From Acanthornis magna (Eukaryota; Chordata; Aves; Passeriformes; Acanthizidae): a stretch of 64,000 nucleotides of DNA. The notes beneath the pieces are model-generated. The model was not told where the DNA came from. It saw nothing but the letters and a program-made list of their open reading frames with translations, and did not search any database. The stretch spans positions 4,755,501 through 4,819,500 of the forward strand of contig JAWUZG010000027.1 of the NCBI GenBank assembly GCA_036785705.1. Direction: 5' to 3'. Position numbers and translations under genes: made by a program. Shown piece after piece: positions 13,201 through 25,362 of the stretch (the first letter of the stretch is position 1; the number at the start of each line of letters is the position of its first letter).

Positions 13201-14673
13201 ATAAAGTATCCCCCAAGGACTCTTCTACAGCTTAAAAATTTCCAACAACTTCAGCTTTTGCATGTGCTGCTTCCCTATAGTTATAACTTTGTTTATTATA
13301 GTGTCACTTTGAAGGATTGCAGATCGGGAGGACAATCTTCCCATTGTTATTTATTTTCTTGAACTTGGATTAAGACCAACAGTGATGTTACAAACTTGAT
13401 ACCAAAAGTACAGTAAGACTAAACTGAGCCCTCCCTAACCCCACTGCAGCATATGGAGTCATTTCTCCAGCACTGGACCACAATTTTAAACAACACAAAA
13501 TCATAGATTGGCTTGGGTTGAGAGTAACTTTAAACAAGAACTTGTTTCAGCCCCCTGCCATAGGCAGGGACACCTTCCACTATCCCAGGTTATTTAGAGC
13601 CCTATCCAAACAGCTCTTGCCCACAGCTTCTCTGGGCAACCTGTGCCAGGGCCTCACCACCCTCTGTGTATAGAACCCAAAACTCCGGTAATTTCTATTG
13701 CTAATTATGTTTTCTTTTAAAATTCCTTTACTTACCATACTGAATACATGAAATCAAAATAACAGCAGCAGTAAGGACTCCAGTGACAGCTCGCCATAGC
13801 CAGATGTTTGAGAACAGACCTGAAAAGATAAATGTCAGGTATTAAAAAACAAAACAAAACAAAACGAAAAACAAAACAACAAATCAGAACCAACTGACAG
13901 GGGAGCAGAGCTCAGGACCTATGAAGCTGTTCCAAAAACAAAAGTAGCTCTCTGTGGAGAGCAGGCTGGGAGCAGAGCCATTCAGCTTATCTTCACAAGC
14001 CTACTCAGCTAATACGAATTCTGAGTTACTGTAAATTCTAATTACATCATCCAGAACTTAAATTAATAGCGAGCTAGTTCCTGACACTCAAAAGTGATCA
14101 AAAGAGACAGAAACGAGCATGGAAAAAATGATGGGGGACAGTAAGTTTGATATTGACCTGGTGCCAAAACATGGCACGAATAAGAGAAATAAGAAAGGCC
14201 ATCAGCTCTGGAGCCCAAAACTTCTCCTGAGAAAAATCCAGCCTTATCCCACAGCCACAGCTTTTCAGAGTCTCCTTTTCTTCCCCTCTCGCTTCCAGGG
14301 CTTTGGAAGGACACACCAATCTGTCAGTGCCCTGTATCCCGCTATTCAGGCAGTAGCTGGGACGAGATGCCCCGGGGCGGCTCCCAAGGGAGGATCCCCT
14401 CTCCTGGCAGTCACCGCGCTGTCAGCACGGGGTTCTCAAGCGGGCCGGCGGCTCCCGGGACGCATCCCCGCGGATGCGCTCCCAGCCCGGGGTGATCCCG
14501 GGGGCGGCACGGCGGCTCAGCCCCGCGCTCCGGAGGGTGTCCCGGATCCCCCCGGATCCCTCCCGGCTCCCGCATCCCAGCGCGGCTCCTCCGCGCCCCC
14601 GCCCGGCACCTTTGCCGTCGGCCGCGCCGCGCCCCGCGGAACCGCGCCGTTCATCGCCGCCGCCGCCACCCAT
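10254..14673 (-). CDS. CLEC2/CD69-like type II C-type lectin-like protein
   Basis: Exons on the minus strand, 5' to 3': 14673-14610 (tentative), 13819-13736, 12942-12773, 12062-11962 and 10371-10254. Together they give 537 bases, that is 178 residues plus stop, with phases 1,1,0,2 kept throughout. Exon 13819-13736 is a transmembrane segment (WRAVTGVLTAAVILISCI). The lectin domain runs CPSGWLYFQRKCYYLSESE, a WNSSQS glycosylation sequon, LLVIENQQEL, then TKQDPWIGLYKRNEEFFWVNG, and last GNCAYLESKGVSASGCY with RKWICS. The TKQDPWIGL/EEFFWVNG and KWICS blocks are those of CLEC2, CD69 and chicken B-lec. Almost no stalk separates membrane and lectin domain. No ITIM is visible in the tentative glycine-rich tail exon. 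Members of this family act as ligands of NKR-P1 receptors or as activation antigens. Alternative first exons, including the one at 28.2 kb, cannot be excluded. Confidence 0.85.
13499..13690 (-). mobile_element. CR1 LINE 3' fragment
   Basis: Reverse-oriented CR1 3' end with 'caggctgcc'-type sequence degraded to 'gggcaacctgtgccagggcc' and 'gcagggacaccttccacta'. It lies in the intron after the transmembrane exon of the CLEC2-like gene, in the gene's own orientation. Confidence 0.8.
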
Positions 14674-15110
14674 GGGCGCGGAGCCGCTGCCCGGGGCGAG
14701 GAGCTCACGGCGCCGGGAGCGCCCCGCCGGGACGGAGCCGCACCGCCGGCAGCCGCCCCCGCTGCTGCCCCCGCTGCTGCCCCCGCTGCTGCCCCCGCTG
14801 CTGCCCCCGCTGCTGCTCCCGCTGCTGCCCCCGCTGCTGCCCCCGCTGCTGCTCCCGCTGCTGCTCCCGCTGCTGCCCCCGCTGCTGCCCCCGCTGCTGC
14901 CCCCGCTGCTGCTCCCGCTGCTGCCCCCGCTGCTGCTCCCGCTGCTGCCCCCGCTGCTGCCCCCGCTGCCGGCCCCAGGACGCGCTGTGCCCCCCGGGCA
15001 TGGCCGGAGCGTGGGCTCGGTGCCGAGCGGGGCTTGGGGCCGGGAACAGTCACTCCGCAACTGCGGAGAAACAGGAAATGGGGACGGTTTCGAGGAGAAG
15101 TCGGCTCCTA
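14340..15110 (-). promoter_or_regulatory. CpG island, probable promoter and first exon of the CLEC2-like gene
   Basis: This block is very GC-rich and dense in CpG, unlike the AT-rich surroundings. It lies directly upstream of the minus-strand transmembrane exon. An ATG at 14,673 opens 21 codons plus one base and meets a GT at 14,609, which matches the phase required at 13,819. That makes a promoter with a short glycine-rich cytoplasmic exon plausible. The donor (GTGCCG) is weak and the start context mediocre. Long open frames on both strands here result from base composition. Confidence 0.55.
14761..14970. repeat. 12-bp GC-rich minisatellite, about 17 copies
   Basis: The unit GCTGCTGCCCCC, with a GCTGCTGCTCCC variant, repeats without interruption. 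On the minus strand it reads GGGGGCAGCAGC, so G-runs recur every 12 bases. The array lies just upstream of the proposed minus-strand start at 14,673. The repeat length is a multiple of 3, which explains the long Ala/Pro, Leu/Pro and Gly/Ser open frames across it. Confidence 0.9.
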
Positions 15111-15179
15111 CAAGATCTCGCTGGGATTCTCTGACATCAGGCAAATTCCAGGAACTAGCACAAAGGCAGAAGGCTCTGG

Positions 15180-16895
15180 TTTGGTTCTGTTTGGTTTTGT
15201 CTGGTTTAGTGTGGGAGTTTTTTTGTTGTTGTAGGGGTTTTTTCTGTTTGGTTTTTTGTTGTTTGGTTGGTTTTGTGGGTTTTTAAATTTTGTTTTGCTT
15301 TGTTTGTGGTTTTCTTTAAATTTTATTTATTTAATATTATTTATTTTCTTCTTTTGTATGGAGGAGGAAAGTAAAATCAAGTATTCAAACGCTGCGTACT
15401 TAAACCTCTTTGGAAAACCTGGCCGCTGATTTGCTTTACCTAGAAGAGCACAAAGCCAGATGATGCTGGCTTGCTAGCTGTGGGGATGAAAGTGCAGTAG
15501 AAATTTGAGCATTGCTGGAAGACAGGGCCATACATATCATGCATTTCATCTGGTGATTTTGCACAATAACCGCTGTCCTTACAACAAATCTGGGCTGTCT
15601 TGCATGTTCAAACAGCCTGAAGAACATAGCTCTCTCCAAGTCATCCTGTGGGCTCTGTGCAAGGCTGGTGAGGAATTCAGCAATGGTTTATCCAAAATAA
15701 GCATCCTGGGCAGGAAACCTCAAACACAAAACCATGAGAATGGGTAGTCTCCAATTACTGTCAATTTCAAGGATTCTGAGCAGTGGTGATTTGCTGAAAA
15801 TCATCTCCAGGTGTTTTTATTTACAGATTATAAAGAGCCGTATAAACTTTATACTTCATAAATGTATTTTGAATTGCAGCTGATTTTAGCCTTTGCCTGC
15901 AGAAGGTGCTCATTTAAGCAGGGGACTGGGAGAACTGGACTGGCCAACATTCCCAGGATGGCACTGCAGAAGGAAAGGGAGAGACTAAAGAGTGAAGAAG
16001 AATCCAAAAAATATGTGTGACAAGGCTTAAGGCATGGTGGCTTCAGGGAGGTTAGGGAACTGAGGATTCTTAGGAGAGGAAAGAGGTGATTGGTCCAGAG
16101 AGCACAAACTGGAGACTTTTCCAGAGGTTTTGCATAGCATGAATCCAGAGGGGCAGAGGATGAGAGCCCCCCCCCCCCCCCCCCCCGGAATTAGGGCAGC
16201 AGGGAGGTTCAATATCTGTTTGATATAGAGCATGTTTTACATACAAGGAGACAGTAGAATATGAGTGTGTGCACAGCTGGTATTCTAAGAACAGGTTATT
16301 CAGCATTTATTCACTCTGAAGAAGTGGCTTGGGCTCCTACCATTCAGTCCTGCCTGTCACAGAGGTCAAAAATAGCACTGTGGCTTTTAACCACAGAGCA
16401 TTCACAAGGGAGCTCTCTTCATGCTCACCCATGAGTACAGAAGGTAGTTCTGACAACTGCAGGTAATTCTCCAGCCTGGCAAAAAAACCCTGAGAAGCCC
16501 TGTCACATTCTCAGCTGTGAATCATCTGATCCTCCAAAACTACTATTGTTATTAACCCCAGAGGCTTATAATTGAGACACTCACCTTCACTTTCTCTGAT
16601 GTGTTTGGTTAAGAAGCCTCCAGACAATTCCTAAAATGAAGATTGATAAACAAGATAGGAATTTCTTGAAGGCTGAAGGCAAAAATACCCTCCAAACTGA
16701 ATCACTGGAAAATGACTTCAAAATATTGCCATGATGTAGGGAGAAAAATGCAGACATTCTAAGGAAAAAGCATGGCATTTTACAGAAAGGCTCTCATGGG
16801 ATGGATTTGAAAAGTCAGAGTTGGATCGTGAGTGGTGCTGCCTCCTGCTTGCTGCTACCCCAAATACTTTTTGATTGCCTTTTATCACTCACTGA
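15180..16895. other. No gene recognised; low-complexity tracts
   Basis: A T/G-rich stretch covers about 15,180-15,330 and a run of 20 cytosines lies at 16,167-16,186. The rest holds only short open frames without recognisable domains. Confidence 0.5.
16167..16186. repeat. Poly-C run of 20
   Basis: An uninterrupted C homopolymer. It is polymorphism- and error-prone, so its exact length in the assembly should be treated with caution. Confidence 0.9.
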
Positions 16896-17665
16896 TCATA
16901 GAATCATGGAATGATTTGGATTGGAATAGACTTTAAAGACTATCTAATTCCAATCCCTCTGCCATGGGCAGGGACACCTTCTGCCAGACCAGATTGCTCA
17001 GAGCCCCATCCAACCTGGCCTTGGACACTTCCAGGGATGGGGAATCCACAGCTTCTCTGGGCAGCCTGTGCCAGGGCCTCACAACCCCCTGAGTATAGAA
17101 CTTTTTTTCCTAATATCTGCTTTGAATCTTTTAGTTCAAAACTCTTCACTCTTGTCCTGTCACTATCTGCTCATGTAAAAAGTCACTCCCTCCTTTTTTA
17201 TAAGTTTCCTTTAGGCAATAGAAGGCCGTAATTAGGTCACCCCAAAGCCTTCTCTTCTCCAGGCTGAACAATCCCAATTTCCTCAGCCTTTCCTCACAGC
17301 AGAGCTGCTCCATCCCTTTGATCCCCTTGGTGTCCCTGCGCTGGGCTGGCTCCAGCAGCTCCATGTCCTTGTTGTGCTGGGCTCCAGGGCTGGACAGAGC
17401 ACTATTGGCGGGATCTCAGTGGGGCAGAGGGGCAGAATCCCTGCCCCCTTCCCCTGCTGCCCACGCTGGGGGCTCAGCCCAGCACAGGGCAGTTTGGGGT
17501 CCCAGCAGGGGCAGGGCCAGCCCTCACCCATCAGCACCCCCAAGTCCTTCTCCCAGGGCTGCTCCATCTTCTCATTCCCAGTCTGGATTGATCCTGGGGT
17601 TGTCCTGAGCAAGGTGCAGCACCAACACTTGGTCTTGTTAAACCCGAAGAGATTCCCTTGGACCA
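16896..17665 (-). mobile_element. CR1 LINE fragment, about 770 bp
   Basis: Begins with the CR1 terminal 'catagaatcatggaatg' type sequence in reverse and continues through 'gcagggacaccttctgcc', 'cttctcttctccaggctgaacaatccc' and 'ctgctccatccctttgatcccc' into the more 5' part ending near 'aacccgaagagattccct'. Open frames on both strands are LINE-derived. Confidence 0.85.
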
Positions 17666-17669
17666 CTTC

Positions 17670-20600
17670 CTAAGAAAGAACAGAATTTATAGATAATGTG
17701 ACTCAACATAAAGCAAATGTCACACTTAGAAACTTAAAAAGTCACTCACCATTTGAAGCATTTGCAGCCACAAACCCAAAATGGTTCCTGAAAGTCCAGT
17801 GTGTGCTAAAAAGGAAACTAATCTGCCACTGATTGCTGTGAGCTCTGTAACACTCAGTGCTATTTTTAACATGTTCTTTGTGTGTCCTGAAGCTTGCAGT
17901 TCTGACAGCAAATCTGTCAGTGGTTTGACAGTGCATCCTCACTGACCAGTCCATGTGGCGGTGAAACCCTTTTCTTGCATTGATACATTTGTCATTTAGA
18001 ACCACATAAAATTGCTTGCATATACAATACTGCGTTAACTTCTTTTGTTTACATAAAATATCACTTGTCTTTGAAACATCTGTTCATGTCTGTCTTTGCT
18101 TAGTTACTTCTATGCAACAGCTTCTGGGCTTTTTAATGGTTTGGGATGGGTTTTTTTAAGAACCCTGCCTTCATTCACTGTTTTCTCCCCCCCAAAAAAT
18201 CAAAATCCCTTTGTTGTGATTTTTGCCAAGGTACTCAGAGCATTTCTTCCACCAAGTGTATCCTGAATACCACAGTTGGCTTGAGACACAGTTATGATAG
18301 AGGTCCATGGATGTAGGATGAGCCCTGAGGATCAGCTCTGGGAGGTGTTCCTGTTACAGTTTCTCCTCAATAAAGGTCACTAATGGAGCCAGTCCTGTGT
18401 CCAGAATGTGCCCCTGTGGGGCTGGTGCTGCTAGCCAGGCCTGTCCCAGGGATTGTCATCCCACTGCCCAACTGCAGCAAGAATTAAACCAGCCTGGGAT
18501 TCTTTGAGGCACTGAGCACAGAAGCAGTGAGAGGTCAGGTTGGGATTGCTTCAGGATTGCCTGGCCTTGGCACCGGGATGAGACCCTGACAACACCAGAG
18601 TGAGGAGGAAATGTTTCACCCTTCGCTTGCAGTAGGGATGCCAGAGGGAATCCATGAATCACAAGCTGTATAGGGAAAGTTTATTGTAAAACTTAGATCA
18701 CAAGATCAGGTAACTGTGAACAAGAACAGCACAGACGCAGAGGAAACAAAGCACTGTCAATCAAACTTCTGCCCTTGGTAGGGATTTCCTTGCCAGCAGT
18801 GGCTGCTTCTGACTCCTGAGACTTCCTGTGGCTTTCTGGGTTTTATGGGGTTTGTGCAGTTCCACAGTGGCCCCAGGGCAGCTTCCCCTTCCTGACCCTG
18901 CTGATGCATGGCTGCTGCCTCTGCTGCTTGCTGAAGGCTCCAGCTGAGGGCCAGTGGCTCCCAGGGAAGAGGCATTTCCGTGGCCCTGCCTTCAGGAGAG
19001 CCCGCTTCATCCAAGGGGGCACATTCCAGCAGTTGGAATGTGAAAATAAACGGGCAGAAATCTATAACACAACATAGAATGCTCTCCCACCCTCTCCAGT
19101 AAAGTGAGCATAAACAAAGAGCCCCTCCAGCTCGGCTTCCTTCTGGAATAACAGTGCAGATTCTGAGTTCTGACATGGCGATTGTTCTGTTACAGGTCCA
19201 TATTTTTACTTTGGGGATTAAAAGTCAGTGAAGGAACTACAAATATGTTTCCAAAGCATCTTGATGCAAGGGGGCAGTGAAGAGGATGGCTGGTGTGAGG
19301 GACATCAAAATGTGCTTTCAATTCAGAAAGAGACAGTTGTTCTTATAGGATTCCATTTTCCCTTCCAAAGGCCACAACATGCTGATATAAATTCTTGGAT
19401 TAAGCAAATTTTTCCCCAGTAATAAACCAGGCTATCAAGGTCACTTCATCCAGGACTTCACAGAGCTTTCTCCAGAGCTGAAGGATAGAGCCATGAAAGG
19501 CATCATTATAAGGAGGGATGATTCTGCTTCAAAGGAGACAGTAAGAAGGATTGGAGTCACACAAGGCCCAAGGTCCCAAGAACCACTGAAATACATGGGC
19601 AGAGCACTGGTGACATTCCCTGTTTGCTGATCAGAGCTCTGTTTTCCTGATGCCACCTGTTTCTGGTGTTGACTCCACATTTTCTGAGCAGGAAAAGCCT
19701 TCAGGCATCAGTTCCTCCTTTAATCAATCTCCAAGGAAAACAGGGCAGAGCACAGTGTTGTCATTCCCTGTGGGTCTCTCTCATACTTCTCAGCAGCTCC
19801 TTCACAGGTCACTGTGGGTTTGATTGTCCTGTTTTCTGTCCAGTTCAGCTTGTGTTGGGACTCTGTTCTTCAGGCCTTGCTGGACTCTGCTGGTCTCCAT
19901 CCTGTGCCCTTCCCAGCAAATCCTATATCTGACATTCCTTCCCTGCCCTACACAGGACTGGGCCTGATTTTATGCCCAGAACTGTCCTGCTATAGGATAC
20001 TTTCTCTTGTGCTGACTCCCATTTCCCCCACAGACCTTCATGTCCTGTGTGCTCTTGGAACAGACAGTCTGGGACAGGGGAAGGTTTACCCACCCCCACA
20101 CCGTGCTTTGTCCTGTCCATCCTGGCCATGAGACCTGGCAAGGAGTGAGGCTGCACTTCCCTACAGGATCCCTACCAGAAGTCGATGCTGCCATTCCTTT
20201 GTGGCTGCAGGCAAGGCAAGGGCAGGCTGTGGCCAGGCTGGGAAGGTCTTCTTGGGCCCAGGCAGCTGAAAACGCTGGGCTGTGTATGGATGTGTCTGGG
20301 AGAGACAGGATCTGTTTGGGATCACCCCTGTCCCCAGGCTGGACTCCTCTCCCCTGGCAGTGCCTGCCTGGAAGTGCCACCTCTGGCATGAACCAGTCCC
20401 AGACTCCTCCTGTGTGTCAGTGCCAGCTCTTCCAGAGGGGATCCATCCAGGCTCAGACACCATCAGGGAAAGAGTGGGCTGAGCTCGGCAGGTGTCTGAA
20501 GGGAGGCTGCAGGAGTTCCTTGGCACAGAGATTGGGCAACTAAAGAGAAATGAGAAAATTCAAGTCCACCTTTCCTACAGGAAGCTGGGAATGACATTCC

Positions 20601-22890
20601 TGCCTGGACCTGTCATCTTTAGCTGTCCTTCTGAAGCCTTGCTGAAACTGTTGAAGCTTTTTGACACAGATTTTGTGCTGGAGTTCCACCACAAGGTGCA
20701 GTTGCAACTTATAGACATCTCCAATGACTGTGCAGAGATAGTCACGATGTTCAGTACTCTTTATTTGAAACCTGAAGAGGGAGAGAAAGTCAGGCTGAGT
20801 TTCATCCCTGCCAGAGCCGTATAGGATGCAGTGAAAGGCAGAGTGGCACCTGGCGTGGCTGCTAAGCTGTGTTACTGTCAATGGGATCAGGAACTGCCTG
20901 GTGGGAGTCTCCCTCCCATTCCTCACTTTTGTTCCCCACGTCTCCACAAAAGTTTCTGGGCAATGCTTTCCCATCCAGAGACCTTCCCCTGCTTGGCCAA
21001 TGGTGCTGACATCACCCTCTCTCTTGTCCCTGCCTCCTATCTCCTTCCTTTCCCCAGGGAACTCCATCCAGTCAGATCCTTCCTTCCCCCAGCAGAACTA
21101 CAGCTTTGTGCTCTCTCGCCATCCTGATGGGACAGGCCTGTGCCCCATGGCACTGAAAGGCTCCCTTTCCTTGGTACAGGCAGGTGCTGAAGCACCTGGA
21201 TTTCAAGGAATCAGGTTCTCCCAAACCACAGTTCCTGATCTCCCTTGTGCTCTCTGCTCTTTGCTCTGGCTTTGGGTTTTTCCTCTTCCCAGACATTGCA
21301 CAGCAGGGACTTGCTGGAATGAGCTCACATGGCTGGGTCACGTTCCACGTTGTTGATCCACTTCCACTTCTGCTCTCTTTTAGAGAGACCCAGTAAGTAG
21401 TAATTATTTCCTGATCTTTTAATAAGGTGATCCTGGAAAGGAAGCCAATAATGGGAATATATTACAATGACATTTTCTTCATCAGAGACACAGAAAGTTC
21501 AGTGCTAAACAGCCAGCACAGAGAGTGCAGTGTGCATTCAGCCATACCACCTCTTCCCACAGCTCCAGAGGATTAATTTCTTGGGGGCGTTGGAAAAGCA
21601 GTGCAAGTACATTGTCCATCCTGCTCCCTGCAGTTCTGGGGTGCCAGAGGGGTTGTTCTTCCTGTCCCTTCCCCTGAGCTCATCTTGGGAGTGTCCAGGG
21701 TAAGGTTTGTATTCCTGAGGTGGGAGAGGTTTTCTTTGTTTGTTTCCCTTCTGAACAAAATCCAGACAGTCCCTTTCTTGTCCCCCTTAACTGTCAATCC
21801 CACAGGCTTCTGGAAACTCCCTTTGGAATGATAGAGGATCACATACCTAGTGCCTCTTCAGGGAGGGTTGTTTTTATCCCTGTTCACTGTTTGCAATTGG
21901 ACCATCTGGAAATAAGAGCACAATTTCTGCTTGCAAGGAATGACCACTGTGCCACACTGTCACAGCTCTGCTGGACCTCTCTGACTCCCCATCACCCAAC
22001 ACAGAATGACAACTTTGCCTCTTTGCTCATGATTCTACTATGAAAATCATAAAATGGTCAGGTCAAGTTCCACTGAGTAAAAGACAACACTTTAGTTCAT
22101 TTAAACAAGTTATATGCTAATAACGGTGTATTTGGCATAACAAGACCATAGGGAAAATTAATTAGAACTTTGAACAAACCTCTCAAAATGCAAAAGTTCT
22201 TATTTGGAGCACAAGTAAAACCTATGTGCTCTTAAATTTAAGAACCACCTTGATCTAGTTTCTCGAGTTTGATCTAAATTTCAAGCTTCTTAATAGAAGT
22301 TTTTCAGGTCACCAAAGGCAGTACTGAATTCCACAAAGGAACCATAACTAAAGCCAGACCTGGATCCAAATCTAACAATTCCTCTTTCTATGTTAGACTT
22401 AAAGCTGCATTAAATGTTAATTAGACCTTACTACTTTGTGCTGGTTGTCAGAAACTGAAATAGTTCTTGTCTCAAACATTGATATAAAGTTTTGCTCATT
22501 GAAACAAAAACTGTACAAAGAAACTACAACTAAAGAAGCCTCGGTGAGGATACCTGACTGGGACTTTGGACTGAAAGTCAAACTGCTGAGATTAGATAAA
22601 GGAAAACCTATTGTTCAGTCATCTCAGGCTGAAGAAAAGGAATGCATCCACAAAGGCCAAAGCCACCAGCTGTGCTGAGAATCACCTCTGGCTGAGGTGG
22701 GGGGAGAGCACAGTTCACAAAGTCAGATCTACACAGACTTCCCCCGCAGCTGAGGGGGGAGGAGGAGGTTTTGGGTGCAGTGGCATAACCTCTGGTCAGA
22801 AGCAATAAATACTCATCCTCAATTACAAAAAAGTAGCCCAGCTGTGGAACCCCCAAGCCCACAGGCCGCATCCACAGGACTTTCATGTGA
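17670..22890. other. No gene recognised
   Basis: Several open frames of 100-175 codons occur here, for example minus 18,757-19,176, plus 20,492-20,824 and minus 20,540-21,067. They overlap on opposite strands, have no domain I know and lack a chain of splice sites. A minus-strand AATAAA sits near 18,680. Unrecognised transposon sequence is possible. Confidence 0.4.
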
Positions 22891-22899
22891 GAGGCAGCT

Positions 22900-23310
22900 G
22901 AGGGGGTGTCATAATCCATCACAGACCCCCCAAAGTGCTCGGCCTTGCCCCACAGGACTGCATGGGATGCCAGCAGAGTCTGCTGCAAGAGACTGTCCCT
23001 TCCCCCAGGGGGACATGCCTGGACATTGCCACCTAGCCTCAATGTATATTAACCCATGGGTTTCTGTGCTTTTGGGGGGACCATCACCACCAAGAAGACC
23101 AAGCTGGAGAGGATCAATGCCACATCGTTGGAATCCATGGATGGTGATATTCTTTTATTCTGTCTCTGTCACTCTCTTTCTGTCCCCCCCACCTCTTTTC
23201 CTACTTCTCCCTTTCTATCTTTTCTTCTCTCTCTCTCATATTTACTCTCAAATAAAACCCATACTGTTGACTGGCATATGGTCTCGTTTGCACCTTAATT
23301 CAGGCAGAGG
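22900..23310 (+). mobile_element. Possible LTR fragment
   Basis: A pyrimidine-rich stretch runs into a single AATAAA at about 23,251 followed by CCCATACTGTTGAC, as seen at the U3/R end of avian retroviral LTRs. I could not find terminal TG/CA or a target duplication, so limits and class are uncertain. Confidence 0.3.
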
Positions 23311-25140
23311 TATTTCTAAAGAACCTTAGTAATTGGATCTTAACACTGGATTAGAATTTCTTTTTAATTTTGACATTTTGTAAATGTCAGAGCAGTGTCA
23401 GATATCTGTCCTAAACTCCTTGCCTTGAAAAAGAAGACTGAATTGCCTCCCCCAGCCCTATTTTTTAAGTTCTGTGGATCAAAGGCTTTGCCATGTCTTC
23501 ACCATGGGCATCTGTGAGCAGGTGGCAAACTCTGGGACTTGAGAGTGATTGGCTGTGGAAGCTTCTCAAGCTTTCCCAGCTATGAAAATATGGAACGGAA
23601 TAAGCAAAACCAGCTGAAATTTCAAAATTATTACTTGAAAACTTTTAAAGGAAATACCAAATGGATCTATTAATTTTTTTTCTGATAGAAATAAGAAAAT
23701 CTTTTTCTACAAGATATTATTAATCTTTTAATGCAGCTAAAAATATTTTATGATCTCAATATTATGCAGAGGTTGAGCCCAAGGATTTTGGTTGAGTAAG
23801 GTGTAAATAAACTCCTTTAAGGTATGACTTTGATGCATCTTTCAAATGAGCTTTCATTCATAATTATTTTAAAATTTTGGTGTTATGGACCTCTTGGTGT
23901 CATGATACAACATCATCACCATGTAGCGTTTTCATGGATAGCAATGATATTACTGATAGGCCTTATCAAATCTTGACTGGTTTCTTCAAAACATTTGTAT
24001 AATAAATTGTTTATCATTTGAACTTCGTCACGTTTTCTGTTGGATTTTGACTTTTTTATCTGTTGGAATTTGAAACTTTCAAACCACTCAACTCTCTTAC
24101 AGATTTCCTCATACAGACATGGTTGGCTAAAAACTGCTGTCCTTTGCCTTCAAACCAGACTTCTCTTCCTCCTGGCTTTGGATGTCATGGCCCGGACATC
24201 AGTCAGTGGGAGAGAGTCATGAATTAATTGCCATTGTTACAATTTTAGCAGGACTTACACGGGAGTGTCTGAGAGTGCTATTACAGTACAATCACAATCA
24301 GGACTGCAACCAGGACAGCAACACATTCTGGAACAACATCTTTTATCTACATAGGGACAGAAACATACAGATATAGGGAACAGCTGGACAAAAGAACCTT
24401 TCCTCTGCATTCCAAGATGCCCTTTCTGGGCTCACTCTGGGAATCTGAGGCTTTCCATGCCGGGGCCAGGCTTCCCTGCTGGCTCTGGAGCCCTGTGCTC
24501 AGGGAACTGAACGGAGCTCAACCTGCCATGAGTTTGAGGAGAGGTGGAAAGGAGGACAGTCCTCCTAGCAATCCATGCTCTCCCTCTGCTTCCTCATCTC
24601 CATTGTTCACTTTTCACTGCTGCTGGGGACAGGAGGCTGGGCTCGGAGGTGTTGGAGTGTGGCCCATCATATCCTTCTATTCCTTTGCCAGGGAAGCCTA
24701 CAAGTGTTTAGGGACACAGAATGCAACACCTCAGCTGCTCCTGCTCTGAGTGTGGAAAGCAGACAATTGTCTCCTCCTGTCCCCACACGAGTTTGTGGGG
24801 ACCACAAACATGCAGACCCCACTGCATGTTTGGGACATCAGAATCAGCCACCTCTCCCCTCTGTGTTTAAATTCCCATCAATTGATCAGACAGTTAAACT
24901 CACCAGATGATTTGCAGTTTGTTGCAGCATTTGTGTCTTGGGGTTTCACTTGCATCTCTGCATAGGCACAACCTGAGCCCAGGGAACAAGAACAGAGCAT
25001 GGAGAGAGCTGAGAATCAATTTAAATGACGCAAAAATTACTGAAATGGTGAGAAATATTGAACACAGGACAACAACTGGTTTATGTGACTGTGTGGCTAT
25101 GGCAAAACATTTGTCTCCATTACAGGCACTAATCTCTGCT
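23310..25140. other. No gene recognised
   Basis: AT-rich sequence up to about 24,050, then mixed sequence. No exon chain or repeat family was recognised. Confidence 0.45.
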
Positions 25141-25142
25141 CT

Positions 25143-25362
25143 GTGGTGACCAGGGACAGGACCTGAGGGAACAGCTGGAGTTGTGTCACGGCAGGGTTAG
25201 GTCGGATATCAGGAAAAGGTTCTCCCCCCAGAGGGTGACTGAGCACTGGAACAGGGTCCCCAGGGAAGTGGTCATGGCTCCAAGCCTGACAGAGTTCAAG
25301 AAGTGTTGGACTGTATGATTTTCATTACTCCCTTCTAGCTCAGAATATTCTGTGATTCCGTA
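25143..25362 (+). mobile_element. CR1 LINE 3' fragment
   Basis: Contains 'gttaggtcggatatcaggaaaaggttct', 'gagcactggaacagggtccccagg' and the terminal 'attctgtgattcc', all CR1 3' features, in plus orientation. Confidence 0.85.

Noticed and set aside
14119..15286. Open frames of 371, 270, 240 and 178 codons over the GC-rich region
   Set aside because: They lie in several frames on both strands and owe their length to a 12-bp repeat and GC-rich sequence without stop codons. The translated repeats are simple Ala/Pro, Leu/Pro or Gly/Ser runs.
20492..21067. Overlapping open frames of 110 (plus) and 175 (minus) codons
   Set aside because: No recognisable domain, no clear splice partners and mutual antisense overlap. 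Possibly unrecognised repeat.
22608..23042. Minus-strand open frame of 144 codons
   Set aside because: No domain resemblance and it overlaps a possible LTR region.
24240..24345. Minus-strand hydrophobic stretch (ECVAVLVAVLIVIVL) as the transmembrane exon of the orphan ITIM gene
   Set aside because: A stop codon follows at once and no lectin exons come after it; the phase match is probably chance.
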